Positions 45,196 through 58,140 of a stretch of 64,000 nucleotides of DNA are shown here, piece by piece; the stretch's first letter is position 1; each line of letters opens with the position of its first letter. Origin of the DNA: Rhineura floridana. Lineage: Eukaryota > Chordata > Lepidosauria > Squamata > Rhineuridae. The position numbers were made by a program, and so were the translations under genes. Below the pieces are notes generated by a model that saw only the letters and a program-made list of their open reading frames with translations, did not search any database and was not told the origin of the DNA. The stretch spans positions 70,399,365 through 70,463,364 of the forward strand of contig NC_084489.1 of the NCBI RefSeq assembly GCF_030035675.1. The letters run 5' to 3'.

Positions 45196-45640
45196 GATCA
45201 GTAATTGGACTGGATGAAGGCCAATAAACTGAGCCTCAATCCCAACAAAATGGAACTATGACAGCTCCAGAAGACTTTGGAACAGACCAACTTAATTGAT
45301 CAACTACTACCCTTATAACACCCTATACCAGTAGTGTAGTTAGCTTTTCATGTGCCCTGTGCAAGGTTTTATTTTTGGGCCCCTTAATATTTTTTTGGGG
45401 GAAAATAATAATAAAACAAATACGATATAACAATTGTTTATAAATAATTTTCATTTCAGCAAATCCATTTCAGGGCCCTCTTCGTCCTGGGCCCTGGGCC
45501 TGTGCACCTGTTGCACCTGCCAAGTTACGGCACTGCCCTATACATCCAGCAACTTGGACTCTCGGTACGCAGTGGTCTTGAAGCCCATGGCAGTGATACT
45601 GAAGCTCATGGAATATTTGACAAGATAGGCTACTTCAACT
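45196..45640 (+). mobile_element. L2 LINE fragment, split by a hAT element
   Basis: ACTGGATGAAGGCCAATAAA, CTGAGCCTCAATCCCAACAA is the L2 stretch that encodes WMRANKLRLNPDKTE at 51.9 kb. It continues to 45328 and after the hAT element at 45544. Decayed. Confidence 0.72.
45329..45535. mobile_element. hAT miniature element (CAGTAGTGTAGTTAGC)
   Basis: Left end CAGTAGTGTAGTTAGC, right end GCCAAGTTACGGCACTG, imperfect inverted repeats. Perfect 8-bp duplication CCCTATAC at 45321-45328 and 45536-45543. Its left end resembles that of the hAT-like host at 16892-21537. Confidence 0.9.
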
Positions 45641-45650
45641 ACCATAGAAT

Positions 45651-45879
45651 GAATGGAAATGGACTGCCTTCAAGTCGATCCTGACTTATGGTGACCCTTT
45701 GAATAAGGTTTTCATGGTAAATGGTATTCAGAGGTGGTTTTACCATTGCCTTCCTCTGAGGCTGAGAGGCAGTGACTGGCCCAAGGTCACCCACTGAGCT
45801 TCATGGCTGTGTGGGGATTCGAACCCTGGTCTCCCAGGTCGTAGTCCAACACCTTAACCACTACACCACACTGGCTGTC
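45651..45879 (-). mobile_element. Sauria-type SINE, full length
   Basis: The minus strand begins AGCCAGTGTGGTGTAGTGGT (A box) and has ACCAGGGTTCGAATCCCC (B box), the middle GGGCCAGTCACTGCCTCTC and the BovB-like tail CGACTTGAAGGCAGTCCATT. Flanks ACCATAGAAT (45641-45650) and ACCATAGAGT (45880-45889) agree at 9 of 10. Confidence 0.93.
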
Positions 45880-45889
45880 ACCATAGAGT

Positions 45890-47741
45890 AGTGCTTATTA
45901 TGCCAATGCGAGTGGCTTGAGGTTTGAAGCCATAGCCTCTTTATAGAACACCGAGACCTCATACCATGAGGTTTACTGTGTGTCATATAGCATAAGCGAT
46001 GTACACACGCCATAACCATTTCTAAAAAAAGGATCAGAGTGTATCCAATTTTAGATTTTCCCTCCTTCCTTTGGCTGTTTGTGGCTTGGTAACATGCTAC
46101 ATTCCATCGTGGCTTTATTTCTGAATGCACAACATGGGACTATCCTTCAGGCATACAAATCTGACATTAAGAGCAGCCGATACCCCTACCTCTTTTTCAT
46201 ACCAAGTTGGTTTTAAACTAAGGCTAAGGGGAGGAAAAACCTATAGAGAGCCCCCTTTTGGTTCAGGCACTCCAGCCTACATTGTGTTTCTGTCACAGGA
46301 ACGATTCTGTGAGGAGCTAATTAAAAGACCCAGGAATGTGTGAGGGTTAAACTCACAAGCTCTGCTCATTAACAGTCATTCACCTATGGATATTTTGAGA
46401 TAATTCTTTTCGGTGATGGAAAAGGAAGAAAGGAATAAGACTAGACAATAGTTAAAAAAACACATATTTTGTTAGACAAACACAAATTTATGTTCCACAA
46501 TGATGGCAATATCTCATTTAACAAGAACCCTCCCCTTCCTCTGGTTGTTTCTTGCAGGAAAAAAAAAACAAAAACAAAACAAAACAAAAATAACTCATGA
46601 ACACCCTCCCCTCCAAGAAATAGAGGGGGGTGGAAATCAGAACCATTTTGTTAATTGTCTTTTTCCTGCTGTTTCCATGGCGATACTGGCTACTAGGCTT
46701 CACCACAGAGTGACAGTCCGACAATTCACACACTGCACCCTTTCAAGCTAATTCAATGGCTGTGAAAGGGACAGGACAGGCACCATTCAGAAAACATGTG
46801 ATATCTACTCAATGCACTACCTTTCATCCACATCTCCCAAATTGCAGTTAATTTAATTCTAAACAAATGGCTAAGGGGTACAAATGAGGATTAGGAGGAA
46901 AAGAACATCTTGAGCTCTAATGGGGACCGTTTGTGTGGGGAACAATCAAACACTTTCTTCTGCTGCCAAGGCTGCTTGTTTGAAAGATGGACTTTCCCTC
47001 GTCTTCAGGGCGCCTTAATTTAGACTCTATATCAACAGTGTAGGAAAAGCTGGGGTGGGAGGGGGAGAGCATGACAGAAAATTCTTTGGGTGAACATGGT
47101 TTATCCATGTGGAAACATAAGAAACATAAGCCTACAATGTTTTGTTCTGTCAGGATGTTCGACAGGGCGGTTTGTCAGGGAAATGCATTTCTCATGTGAC
47201 ACTTTCCACCCACAGGAATATGTTCAAGCGGGTCTTTAGATATAGGAGCAGAACTTAAAATTTCACATCTTCAGTAATCAGCAGAGTCAGTGACTATCGC
47301 AAGGTGGGGCTGCCTCATTTCCAGGTGGGACTTCAGGGGTGAATTGGAGGGGTGATGGTCAGTTGTTTCTTCATAATCTACAGGAAACTAGGTCTGTAAT
47401 AAAACACACTGTGGAGTGCTCCTGTTGGGCTGTTTTGAAGACTTTTTCTTCTCCTTTTGTATTTCTGCAGAACCTTGGGAGTCTCCCAAGCCTAAGGATA
47501 CCTTCCTTTTGTGTGTGGATGGTGCCGTTTTTGGCTACGTGAGGATCCACACTCACCTCTGAACTTGAGAAACAGAGGAAATAATAACGCTGTTGCACAG
47601 GCACCTCTGTGTATTTTTAGTATCTGTTAATTGTTAGCATCCAAAACATAAGTTGAATAAGAATAGGGATTTTTACATTCAGAAGCTTTTAAATTGTTGT
47701 TGTTGTTGTTGTTGTTAATAATAATAATAATAAATGAGTAG
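45890..47741. other. long unique stretch, no gene seen
   Basis: No exon or transposon was recognised over 1.8 kb. (TTG)n and (AAT)n lie at 47694-47733. 46,370-47,300 looks non-repetitive. Confidence 0.4.
47694..47733 (+). repeat. (TTG)n(AAT)n microsatellite
   Basis: A TTG run joined to an AAT run. Confidence 0.9.
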
Positions 47742-48340
47742 ACTTTGTTTGTTTTATTAAAGTATTTATAAGCCATGTTTTAATAAAAGTCCATCAGGGC
47801 TGCTTACAACATCCAAAAACATTATAAAATTAAAAACCAATAAAACATAACTAAAAACAATAATAAAAACATCAACAAATACTGCATTGGTTGAAAGAAA
47901 AAAAATCATGTTAAAAGGACTGTCAAGTTTGGTTTTCAAGAGAGACCTTAAAGGGCCTGCCACCCTAAAGGCTTGGTCCTTGGTGGAGTCCAGCTGAACC
48001 TCAGGGGCATTGGGAACCCCCATAATTGCCCCATCAGAAGATCTTAGTGATCGAGGTGGAACATAAGAGAGTCAGGCAGTCCTTAAGGTACTTTGGGCCC
48101 AAGTTGTTTAGGGCTTTGTGAATCAACACAAGTCCCTTGAACCTGGCCCGGTAACAAATTGGCAACCACTGCAGCTCTTTTAGTAGTGGGGTAAGAGTTG
48201 CCAGTAATCTGTTCCTATAAGCAGTATGGCTGCTGCATTCTGCACTAGTTGCAACTTCCAGACCAGATACAAGGGTAGCCCCATATAAAGCACATCACAG
48301 TAATTGAGTCTTGAATTGACCAGGATCCATAAGTCTTGGG
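47742..48340 (-). mobile_element. L2 LINE 3' part, decayed
   Basis: The minus strand encodes SRLNYCDVLYMGLPL, WKLQLVQNAA, LQWLPICYRARFKGLVLI and NNLGPKYLKDCL. The 3' UTR leads out at about 47750. Several stops break the frame after this region. Confidence 0.85.
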
Positions 48341-48394
48341 GGTGGTGGTGGACTATCTTAATCGGTCCCCCACCCTTGCAGAGGGGGATATTTG

Positions 48395-48735
48395 CTGCTT
48401 GTTATCTCTAAGTGACTCACAACATATTAAAAACAGAAATATAAATACATAATACTATTAGTAACAGAACAAAAAAAACCCATGACAGTGACAGGAAGCT
48501 TGGCAGCATACATAACAAAACATCATCATCTCAGTCTATCAAATGCCTGAGGAAAAAAATATAAGTCTGTACCTGGCACTGAAAAGATGTCAATGAAGGC
48601 CCCAGGTGGACCTTGCTGGGGGAGCATTCCAGAGAGGGGGAGCTACAACTGAAAAGCTCTCTCCCTTGTCACCACCCTCCAAGTCTCCCTCAGAGGGGTG
48701 ACCTGAAGAAGGGCCTCAGAAGAAAATCAAAGGGT
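48395..48735 (-). mobile_element. L2-like LINE 3' fragment
   Basis: The minus strand reads AGGGAGACTTGGAGGGTGGT, GACAAGGGAGAGAGCTTTTC, parallel to GAAGCTGGGAGGGTGGCAAC, AAGGGAGAGGGCCTTCTCAG in the L2 at 52.5 kb. Confidence 0.7.
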
Positions 48736-49023
48736 TTGGGTAGGTTCATCTTGGGAGAGGCATCCCAGAAGACATTGGGGTCCTGAGGTATAAAGAAGTT
48801 ATGTGCCAAAATGGCTTCAAAGTGGTATACAAGTATAAAATCAATTACAAAATATCCACACAAAATAAAAATACGCAATAAAACAATTCCCTCAAAACAT
48901 TATAAACATCCATAAATTAAAAATATACAATAAAACAAATGCATTTAAAAGCAGAACAATGAGAGCAATTAAAGCAATTAGATCAGAAATGCAAGTCCCG
49001 GGGAATGCTTGTCTAAACAGTTG
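48736..49023. other. no gene; A-rich LINE-tail-like sequence
   Basis: 48,830-48,960 is A-rich with AATAAAA-type runs, like an L2 3' UTR in reverse. Confidence 0.4.
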
Positions 49024-49025
49024 TA

Positions 49026-49242
49026 CAGTAGGACCCCACTCATAAGGTGGGTTATGTTCCAGACCTCCGCCTAAAAGTGAAACCTGCCAAAAGTGGAACT
49101 CTGTCAATAAAATGGTGCCCAACGCCCGAAAAACACCATAAAAGTGGAACAAGCGCCGTGTGAGTGGGGCCTTACTCTGTTGGAAAGCTGCCGTTTTAGC
49201 AGAACGCCAGAAAGCGAGCTGCCAAAAAGCGGGGCCCTACTG
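49026..49242. mobile_element. pogo/Tigger-like miniature element
   Basis: Left end CAGTAGGACCCCACTCATAA and right end AAGCGGGGCCCTACTG are inverted repeats flanked by TA on both sides (49024-49025 and 49243-49244). The interior shows AAAGTGGAAC repeats. No transposase. Confidence 0.82.
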
Positions 49243-49926
49243 TATCTTCAAGAGCCGGCAGAATGCCAATCCCGATGGGACCTCTCATATTTCAGCAGGG
49301 AACGAACTCTTTCCTTAAATAAACAATAACTTTCATACCTCTTTGGAATACCCTGCCATGCTGTTAAAAAAAGAAAAGAAAAAAGGCTTCTTCCCATACC
49401 CCCAAAATAATTTTAGCATAATAAAGATGAGAGAGAATTAAGACCTGCAGGTAGAACAATGTGCCCAGTACCTGGCAAATGGCTACAGCCCTATTAGCTA
49501 TGATAGCTGGATATTCCCTCCAGTATGCCTTTGTGTACAAGTTGTGAGAATCACACCTGGGGAGAGTACTCAGGTCCTCTTTGCAGGCTTCCCAGATTCC
49601 AGACAACCCAGAAGAGTTCTGCTTGACGATTATTTGAGACCACAATAGAGACCACAAAGGCCACTGTGAGGATAGGATGTCGACTAGATGGGCTTTTGGC
49701 TCGAACCAGCAGGGCTCTTTTTATGTTTTTAATCAGTAATCACTTATTTCATGGCCAATCAAGCAACTTTTAAAAGTTATGTTTATTTATTTTTATTTTA
49801 ATTTTAAATATTTACTTCAGGGATTTTTAGCCCATCTTTCAGGGTGTCTACCTTACCAAGGTGAGTTGCAACATATCAATACACTACAATATTAAAAAAA
49901 TAATCCAAATTTTTGAAATAGCAATA
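49243..49926. other. no gene; CR1-like end at 49655-49730
   Basis: GGCCACTGTGAGGATAGGAT and CAGCAGGGCTCTTTTTATGT at 49655-49730 are a CR1-like 3' end on the plus strand. 49,780-49,900 resembles a worn L2 tail in reverse. Confidence 0.55.
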
Positions 49927-49934
49927 CCATAACA

Positions 49935-50072
49935 CAGCCTTTCCCAACTAGTGGGCCACCAGATATTGTTGGACCACAACTCCCATCAGCCTCAGCCAGC
50001 ATTGCCAATGGTCAGGAAAGATGGCAATTGCGGTCCAACAACATCTGGTGGCCCACTAGTTGGGAAAGGCTA
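49935..50072. mobile_element. hAT miniature element, family 2 (CAGCCTTTCCC), copy 2
   Basis: CAGCCTTTCCCAACTAGTGG at left and CCACTAGTTGGGAAAGGCTA at right; perfect 8-bp duplication CCATAACA at 49927-49934 and 50073-50080. Confidence 0.93.
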
Positions 50073-50080
50073 CCATAACA

Positions 50081-50989
50081 AGTCACACCATTAGAAATAA
50101 CAACAGGAGATATAACAGTTCTTAAACACAGCAACAATATATTTCTATAAAACCAACAAAAAGGGGTCAATGTGTATTTTCCTGGGGAGGGTATTCTAGA
50201 GAGATGGGGCCAATTGTGATTTAAGTGGTATGTTTAAAATGTTAGCTGGAACGTTTACCTCAATTCTGGCAGCAGCAAGTGGTTTTTTTGTCATCCCCCC
50301 TCCCCGCCGCCTTTTAACTTTATATAAAAAAATATGGCAAGGCAGGGAAAAAAGGAAGAAATTATGAAACTATTAACTGTGGGCATGATCAACCAAAGCT
50401 GTCTTCTGCATTGCTATTTCATTGCTGTTGCACTCGGGTCCTGCCTGCGAACTTCCCATAGGCATCTGGTTGGCCACTGTGAGACCAGGAGGCTGAAGTA
50501 GATGGGCCTTTGGCCTGATTCAGCAGGGCTTTTCTTATTTTCTTATGATATGTACTTTCATCTTTAACAGATACTAAACTTTGACCTGTCCTCTGACTGG
50601 TGAATGCCCTTGCTCCTGCGATGCTAGGCATCAGTCCAATGGCTCCTGCGATGCCAGGCATCAGTCCAATGGATTAAACTGTCCTCTGTTGACACAAATA
50701 TAACTTAAGATGATGAACAGGTAAAGCAAGCATTTCCTCACATTCACCTTTTGCTATCATTCCCTCTCCAGACATCTCATCCCTGTCAAACTCTCTCTTC
50801 CCTTTGTTTTTTTCTTCTCACTATAGACATTTAGACTATGACGTTAGCCCTTTGGAGCAAGTGTAAGTTATATGGATGATACTTGAAATTATACTATTAT
50901 TTATGCCATACATTGCAAAAACACATGATTAGGCTAGACATCATTTTCATAGAATGAAATTTGTTTAAAAGGATGATGATCTGAAGCCT
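50081..50989. other. no gene; CR1-like end and a short direct repeat
   Basis: 50,430-50,545 is a CR1-like 3' end (GGCATCTGGTTGGCCACTGT, CTGATTCAGCAGGGCTTTTC). 50,605-50,670 holds two tandem copies of GCTCCTGCGATGC(C/T)AGGCAT. Confidence 0.55.
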
Positions 50990-52828
50990 TTTGTATACAG
51001 TGCAAAAGAATATCCACATCCGCCATGACTTAGACTCCAGTGTTATAGCAGGTGAATCAAGCGAGGTATCCAGAGCACAGCCTTGTCCCGATTTCTTGGA
51101 TGAGTTTCAGTTGGTACAGCTTGAGGATGTTGACAAGGTGCTTGGACAGGTTCATGCAACCACTTCTGTGCTGGATCCTTGCCCTTCTTGGCTAATAAAA
51201 GCTAGCAGGGATGGAACAGCCGGCTGGGCCAGGGAAGTGATTAATGCCTCCCTGCGAGAGGGGGTGGTCCCTGGCTGCCTGAAAGAGGCAGTAGTGAGAC
51301 CACTCCTGAAGAGACCCTTCTTGGACCCAGAAAATCTTAATAACTATAGGCTGGTAGCAAATGTTCCATTCCTGGGCAAGGTCCTTGAATGAGTGGTTGC
51401 GGGCCAGCTCCAGACACTCTTGGATGAGACTGATTATCTGGATCCATTTCAGTTGGGTTTCAGGCCTGGTTTTGGCACGGAAACAGCCTTTGTCGCCCTG
51501 TATGATGACCTTTGTCGGGAGAGAGACAGGGGGAGTGTGACTCTGTTGATTCTCCTTGATCTCTCAGCGGCTTTCAATACCATCAACCATGGTATCTTTC
51601 TGGGAAGACTGGCTGAGTTGGGAATGGGAGGGATTGCATGGCGATGGTTCCGCTCCTACTTAGCAGGTTGCCTCCAGAAGGTGGTGCTTGGGGAACATTG
51701 CTCGGCACCCTGGATTCTCCAGTATGGGGTTCCACAGGGGTCAGTTCTGTCCCCCATGCTATTCAACATCTACATGAAACCATTGGGTGCGGTCATCCGG
51801 AGCTTTGGAGTGCATTGCCATCAGTATGCTGATGACACGCAGCTCTATTTCTCCTTTTCATCTTCTTCAGGTGAGGCTGTCAATGTGCTGAACCAGTGCC
51901 TGGCTGCGACAATGGACTGGATGAGGGCTAATAAACTGAGGCTCAATCCAGACAAGACTGAGATGCTGCTAGTGGGTGGTTCTTCTGACCGGATGGTGGA
52001 TGTCCAACCTGTCCTGGATAGGGTTGCACTCTCCCTGAAGGAGCAGGTTCGTAGTTTGGGGGTTCTCCTAGAACCATCTCTGTCACTTGAGGCTCAGGTA
52101 GCCTCGGTGGCACGGAGTGCCTTCTACCAACTTCGGTTGGTGGCCAAGCTACACCCCTATCTGGACAGGGATAATCTGGCTTCAGTTGTCCATACTCTGG
52201 TAACCTCCAAGTTAGATTACTGCAATGCGGTCTACGTGGGGCTGCCTTTGAAGATGGTTCGGAAGCTGCAGCTTGTGCAAAATGCAGCGGCCAGATTGGT
52301 AACAGGGACCAGACGGTTCAAACATATAAAACCAATTCTGGCCCACTTGCATTGGCTGCCTGTATGTTTCCGAGCTCAATTCAAGGCACTGGTTTTAACC
52401 TATAAAGCCTTACACAGCTTAGGACCACAATATCTGATGGAATGCTTCTCCCGACATGAACCCAACGGTCCACTATGCTCAACATCTAAGGCCCTCCTCC
52501 AGGTGCCTACTCCGAGGGAAGCTGGGAGGGTGGCAACAAGGGAGAGGGCCTTCTCAGTGGTGGCCCCCAAATTATGGAATGATCTCCCTGACAAGGTGCG
52601 CATGGCGCCATCACTGTTATCTTTTTGGCACCAGGTCAAGACTTTCCTCTTCTCCCAGGCATTTTAGCATGTGTTTTTTAAATTTTTTAAATTGTGTTTT
52701 AAATTGTTTTTAAAAGATGTGTTTTAAATTTGTATGTTTTTGATGTTTTTAGTTGCTGTTAACCGCCCAGAGAGCTTCGGCTATGGGCCGGTATACAAAT
52801 ACAATAAATAAATAAATAAATAAATAAA
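50990..52828 (+). mobile_element. L2 LINE, 5'-truncated, RT almost fully open
   Basis: Two adjoining open stretches in the same frame, 133 and 424 codons, split only by TGA at 51390-51392. L2 relatives have an arginine there, so CGA to TGA by CpG decay is the likely cause. Motifs in order: PVRPLLKRP-like VVRPLLKRPFLDP, NYRLVANVPFLGK, QLGFRPGFGTETA, LLILLDLSAAFNTINH (motif A), GVPQGSVLSPMLFNIYM (motif B), HQYADDTQLYFS (motif C), WMRANKLRLNPDKTEMLLVG, LDYCNAVYVGLPLK. The end is AAPKLWND-type VVAPKLWNDLPDKV and a stop at 52665-52667. The 3' UTR closes with ACCGCCCAGAGAGCTTCGG and GGTATACAAATACAATAAAT repeats, the same tail found on the STAM retrocopy. The endonuclease is missing. Confidence 0.95.
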
Positions 52829-53908
52829 AGGAATATACATATAGAACCTGGTTTCATTATGAATTTACAGTTGCTTCTTGGGTGGCGTGGGAATCAAAGT
52901 TTCACATTTTTTGTTATACACTGATTGCAGGGCCAAAAATGATTCATATAATGAGTAATTTCATTTATCACTCAATGTGCTACAGTGATTAAAAATGACC
53001 GTATTAATCAAGACATCTATTTCCTTCTTCTTGTCAGCAGAAATGTAAGGTTTTATCCCAGACTTTCCATCACACTTGAAATGGGGTTTTTCTGAAATTA
53101 GCTCAAGCTAATTTAATATAAAACAGCTGTTTGCTAAGCAAAACAGAGTATATGTTATGTAGTGTGTGTGTGTGAGAGAGAGAGGATGCATTGAAGCTAA
53201 GCACATATTTGCTGGTTGTAAAAGAGATATATGGTTCCCCAAACCCACTCTATGGCCAAGGCCAACATCTGACCTCAGTGTTTTCCTCTTTGAGCAGATG
53301 CTTGGTTTTTGAGTTCACATGACATTTATGACACAGCTCCTTATTTCTTATTTTCTTTCTTCCACTCCCCACATGTGCCATTTCAACATAAAGAGGTCTA
53401 GGACAATGATATAATCTTCAGTTCAGGCTTAAAACAACAGTGACAGGAGGTAAATACAAATATCCAAAGAACTTTGGTACTAGTTCTGTGAGCCCAAGGA
53501 GGTTTTTAGGCTTATTTTTCTCAAATAGCTGCCTTCCCTCTCCCTGGCACTTGGCTAACTGCTTTTCAAACTGAAGAGAACAGGATGCTGGACTAGATGG
53601 GCCTTTGGTCTTCTTATGTCAGAAAAACCAGTTGCTCATATTGACCATGATAGAGAAAACCTAGGAGTAGCCAACATGGTGTCCTCAAGATGGTGTTAGA
53701 CTACAATACCTATCATCATTGATTGGATGGGAATTGGAGTCCAACAAATTCTGAAAGGCACCATCTTGACTACCCCTCAAGAGTAGTATACTGTGAAAAA
53801 GTACAGCCCTAATATTAACTCACTGGTTCAGATAAAGTGATGTTCTATCATGCACTGCATAAAAACATACCAGAGTTCAAATGTCTGGAATAGATTTTTT
53901 TTAAAAAA
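52829..53908. other. no gene; scraps of CR1 and a hAT-type element
   Basis: 53,579-53,620 is a CR1-like end (AACAGGATGCTGGACTAGAT). 53,663-53,779 is a decayed hAT-type miniature element (GTAGCCAACATGGTGTCCTC ... CACCATCTTGACTACCCCT). 52,850-53,500 is unassigned. Confidence 0.5.
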
Positions 53909-54589
<681 letters not shown>

Positions 54590-54773
54590 TACATAGGAAG
54601 CTGCCTTATACTGAGTCAGACCACTGGTCCATCTAGCTTAGCATTGTCTACACTGACTGGCAGCGGCTCTCTGGGGTTTCAGGTAGGAGTGTTTTCCAGC
54701 TCTACCTGCCAGGGATTGAACCTGGGAGCTTCTGCATGCAAAGCAGGTGTTCTACCACTGAGCTACAGCCCTT
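54590..54773 (-). mobile_element. tRNA-derived SINE copy, near full length
   Basis: Plus-strand landmarks: ACATAGGAAGCTGCCTTATA, CTGAGTCAGACCACTGGTCC, CCAGGGATTGAACCTGGGAG, CTACCACTGAGCTACAGCCC. The best-kept minus-strand copy. Confidence 0.93.
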
Positions 54774-56599
54774 CCAAACTACTTGTTGAGCATGTGCAAA
54801 GCTAAATTAAAACCTCTTCAAAGCAGAAAGATCTGACACCTAGAAGCAAGAGAACCAAAGGAGCCACCTTGATTGAGGAGTCCCAATTGGGAGCTGCCAC
54901 CAAGTAGGTTCTAGATCTTGTAGATACCTTCTGTACTTCCAATAGAGCAGGCTCTCATATGCCTGAATGTATGGGTGGGAGGGGACTAAATGGCAGGAAG
55001 CATTCTTTGTGGAATATGTGGAATCTAGTCTATTAAGGTTTCAAAGGTCAAAACCAGCACATTGAAATAGGTCCAAAACAAAAACAACCAACCGAGATAA
55101 TTCTTTTAGTTCTAGTGCTATATGGTCCCAATAGCCTGCAGATATTAAAAATTTTGCTACTGCATTTTGCACTCGTTTAACTTTCCAAAATAACTTTAAG
55201 GCAAACTCATGTAAAGCAGATTACAGTCTAGGTGCGACCAAGGCTAGATTATGGAAGCAACTTTCTGATCATCAATGAGAGGGCACAGGCAAAGCTGGAA
55301 GGAAGCATTCCTGACCACAGTCAACTTTGGATTTCAGGAACACAGCTGGGTCCATGAGGACCTCCAAGCTGAAGACCTCCTGGGAGTGTCACCCCATTTA
55401 CAGCAAGCCATTTGCCAACTGGTTGATGATGTCCCACTATAATCTTGTCAGCATATTACTGATTCCAGCTAATGATTGAGTTAGAGATCTGTTGCCTTAC
55501 TGAGATTTGAGGATAGATATAACTGAGTGTCATCATCTTACTGTCTACACCAGTGCTTCCCTACCTTTATGAGTACAGGATCCCTCTTGTAACCTCAAAC
55601 ATTTTTGCCACCCCCACATGCAAAGAGTTGTAATTTTAGTCTCTGTTAACATATCAATGAGGCAGATAATCGCCTTTGAGTCTGTCTTGCCTCAGGCTTA
55701 CTCATTTTTGGATATGGAATGTGCCAGTTTGGAAGCACTGATATCTCATCGAGGAGAGGACAGTACACCCAACCCTTTTCCTGAGGTGAATGATTGATTG
55801 CTACTTGCACTGAACTGAGTGGTTGGTGGGCAGCACAGTGTGTATTACAAAAGAAAGGGGGGTCCTGAAGAACCCTTTGGGAGAAGAGATAATAACGATA
55901 ATAATGATTTTTTTTGTAATATATAATGGACAAATGGAAATCCTGTGGTTGACACAATATCGTAATTATGAAAAAAATACGTAAAATAGGGGGAGGATTT
56001 TGAAAAAAATTCTTGTCGATTGCAGTGGCAGCCACAAAATCCGTGCCGATTACAGGCGTGACCCGTTGCAAGAGATCGGTGCCACTCTGAAGGAATAGCG
56101 AACTAGCAAATTCAGTAGGGATCTGGTACCAGGTTCATTTTTTTTTAATATTCTCACCCATCCCTAGTGCACAAGCAGTGCAGGCTCAAAAGATGGTGGT
56201 GCATAGACTAGCCATTAAGTAATTCTTGAAAATAATAAATAATTCTTCTCTTGGCTCTTTGAGACCTCCCCTGGGATGACTTTGTGACCTGCCAGAGGGT
56301 CCCGAGCACTGGACTATACTATACCTCATCAGTTTCCTGTACATGTTAAAGAGCATGGGGAATAGAACAGAAACCTGTGGTACCTATAGGAAAGCTCTGG
56401 TGAGGCAGAACAGGAGTCCTCCAGTTTCTGCATTCTACCTAATAGACAGGAACACCTAATCCAAGACTGGTGGATGGCCTAGAAGAATATCATGGTCAAT
56501 GCTATCTTGAGGTACAAAAGAGAGCCAAGTGAACCAATAGGCCCAATGTCATCCCTTAACACAATCCACCAGAATAGAATCAGCCTGCCTTCAGATGAC
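54774..56599. other. no gene seen
   Basis: A worn LINE-derived region is likely in 54,900-55,560, with phrases like TGCATTTTGCACTCGTTTAA and AAAGCAGATTACAGTCTAGG (an L2-type non-coding-strand feel). 55,545-55,630 resembles half of a hAT element (CCAGTGCTTCCCTACC). No exon. Confidence 0.4.
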
Positions 56600-56820
56600 T
56601 CTTTCATATATAATCACTCATAACTCTGTTCCATCAGATTTCCAAATTCATCTGGATTTTTTTAAACAAACACACACCAAAATTATTTAAATGCATATTT
56701 TAATGTATTTTCCCTCAAAATATGCTTTTTAAACATAATTTGTTGTGTGGGTTGTTTTTTTTAAGCTGAAACCCACATTGGAATATTTGGAATGTGTGCA
56801 AGCTGGTGTATTATATAAAT
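56600..56820 (+). repeat. possible fourth copy of the unclassified AT-rich repeat
   Basis: TTTTTTTAAACAAACACACA, CAAAATTATTTAAATGCATA and TTTAATGTATTTTCCCTC resemble 14,040-14,170, but the match is weak. Confidence 0.35.
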
Positions 56821-58008
56821 AAGAGTGCAATCCTAAGCAAGGTGGGGTGGGGTGGGGGAAGGGAAGGTGAGCAGTTGAAGGGTGGTGTGTGTATGTGTGC
56901 ATTGGAATCCCCCCCTTAATTTCAATGGGAAAAATCATTTAGGCCAGCTCTAGGCAAAGATGGACGGAGGGCCTGTTCTCTCCAGAGATTGAATCGACTT
57001 CAGATCCAGAGGATTCACTGTAACCTGTGACCCACCTCTGCCTTGCTCCCAGAAAGCCCCATTTCTGGGTCTAATGCCACCGACGATAGGTGGTGCAGCT
57101 AGGGCCATGGGCTGTTCTGTGAGTACAATGGGGGCCCTTATAGCAGAGGTGCCTGGCCCACTGGCAGAGGTTTTATCCACCAGCAGGGAGACACCTCTAT
57201 GCATGCTGTCCTCTGGGGGTTAGGGTTGCTCTACCAATTAGTTCTGGAGGCGCTGATCAAATCTGTCTGTATCAGAATGTGCAAAGGTGTAATTCCTCAA
57301 GCATCCCTTGTATAACAAATGCATTTTCTGTTTCCAACACCGGCCCAGATTGATATGGGCAGAGTACCCACACAATTTCATGCAAGAGCTTAATACAGCT
57401 GGGAATCTTAGCAATAATTGTGGTTTATAACTAATATCCAAATGGATTTCATTTTAACGATACACAGTTCACAAGATTGGGACTGCAAGAAAGCTGTTTC
57501 ATGTAATTTTGTACTCTTAACTCTTGAGTGCCATGTGTAAAAATCATGCAGCATCTAGCACAGTGTGTGACAATTACTACAACAGTCAGAAAAATCATGA
57601 AGTGGTCTGCCAAGACCATCAGCAATTCTCAAGTGCTCCGTGGGGAAAAACATTTGGGAACCACCGATCTACAAAACTGTGAGCTTGACTCTCCAAAGAT
57701 AACAACTCTGCTATTACAAAAGTGAGCCTGACACCTTAAGAGTAACAGATGTGCGTGGCATAGGCATTTGTGGCCTGGATCCCACTTCAGCAGATGTATA
57801 CGAAGGCAGGATGTCCCTTTCCAACTCCACAACTGCCAGCTGGAGCAGGGTGTAATGCAAGTAGTAATGAATGACTCACTCAGCAGCTCCTCAGAGGGCT
57901 ACTAGTATTCATTGCAACTTGTTCCAGATCCAGCTGGCAAATGTGGAGTTGGAAAGAGATAGCCTGCCTTGTTTCCACCTTTCAGTTGTCACTTCACACC
58001 ACACTATG
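56821..58008. other. no gene seen
   Basis: 57,725-57,970 contains an inverted arrangement (GTCCCTTTCCAACTCCACAA and TGTGGAGTTGGAAAGAGATA), perhaps a decayed DNA element. No exon. Confidence 0.4.
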
Positions 58009-58016
58009 ATCAGAAC

Positions 58017-58132
58017 CAGAGCTTGGAAAAGTTACTTTTTTGAACTACAACTCCCATCAGCGCAATCCAGTGGCCATGCTGGCTGGGGCTGATGGGAGTT
58101 GTAGTTCAAAAAAGTAACTTTTCCAAGCTCTG
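58017..58132. mobile_element. hAT miniature element, family 1, copy 5
   Basis: CAGAGCTTGGAAAAGTTAC and GTAACTTTTCCAAGCTCTG ends; perfect 8-bp duplication ATCAGAAC at 58009-58016 and 58133-58140. Confidence 0.95.
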
Positions 58133-58140
58133 ATCAGAAC

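Noticed and set aside
55646-56071. 141-codon minus-strand frame
   Set aside because: Composition varies along its length, no motif, and it crosses sequence that looks like decayed repeat.
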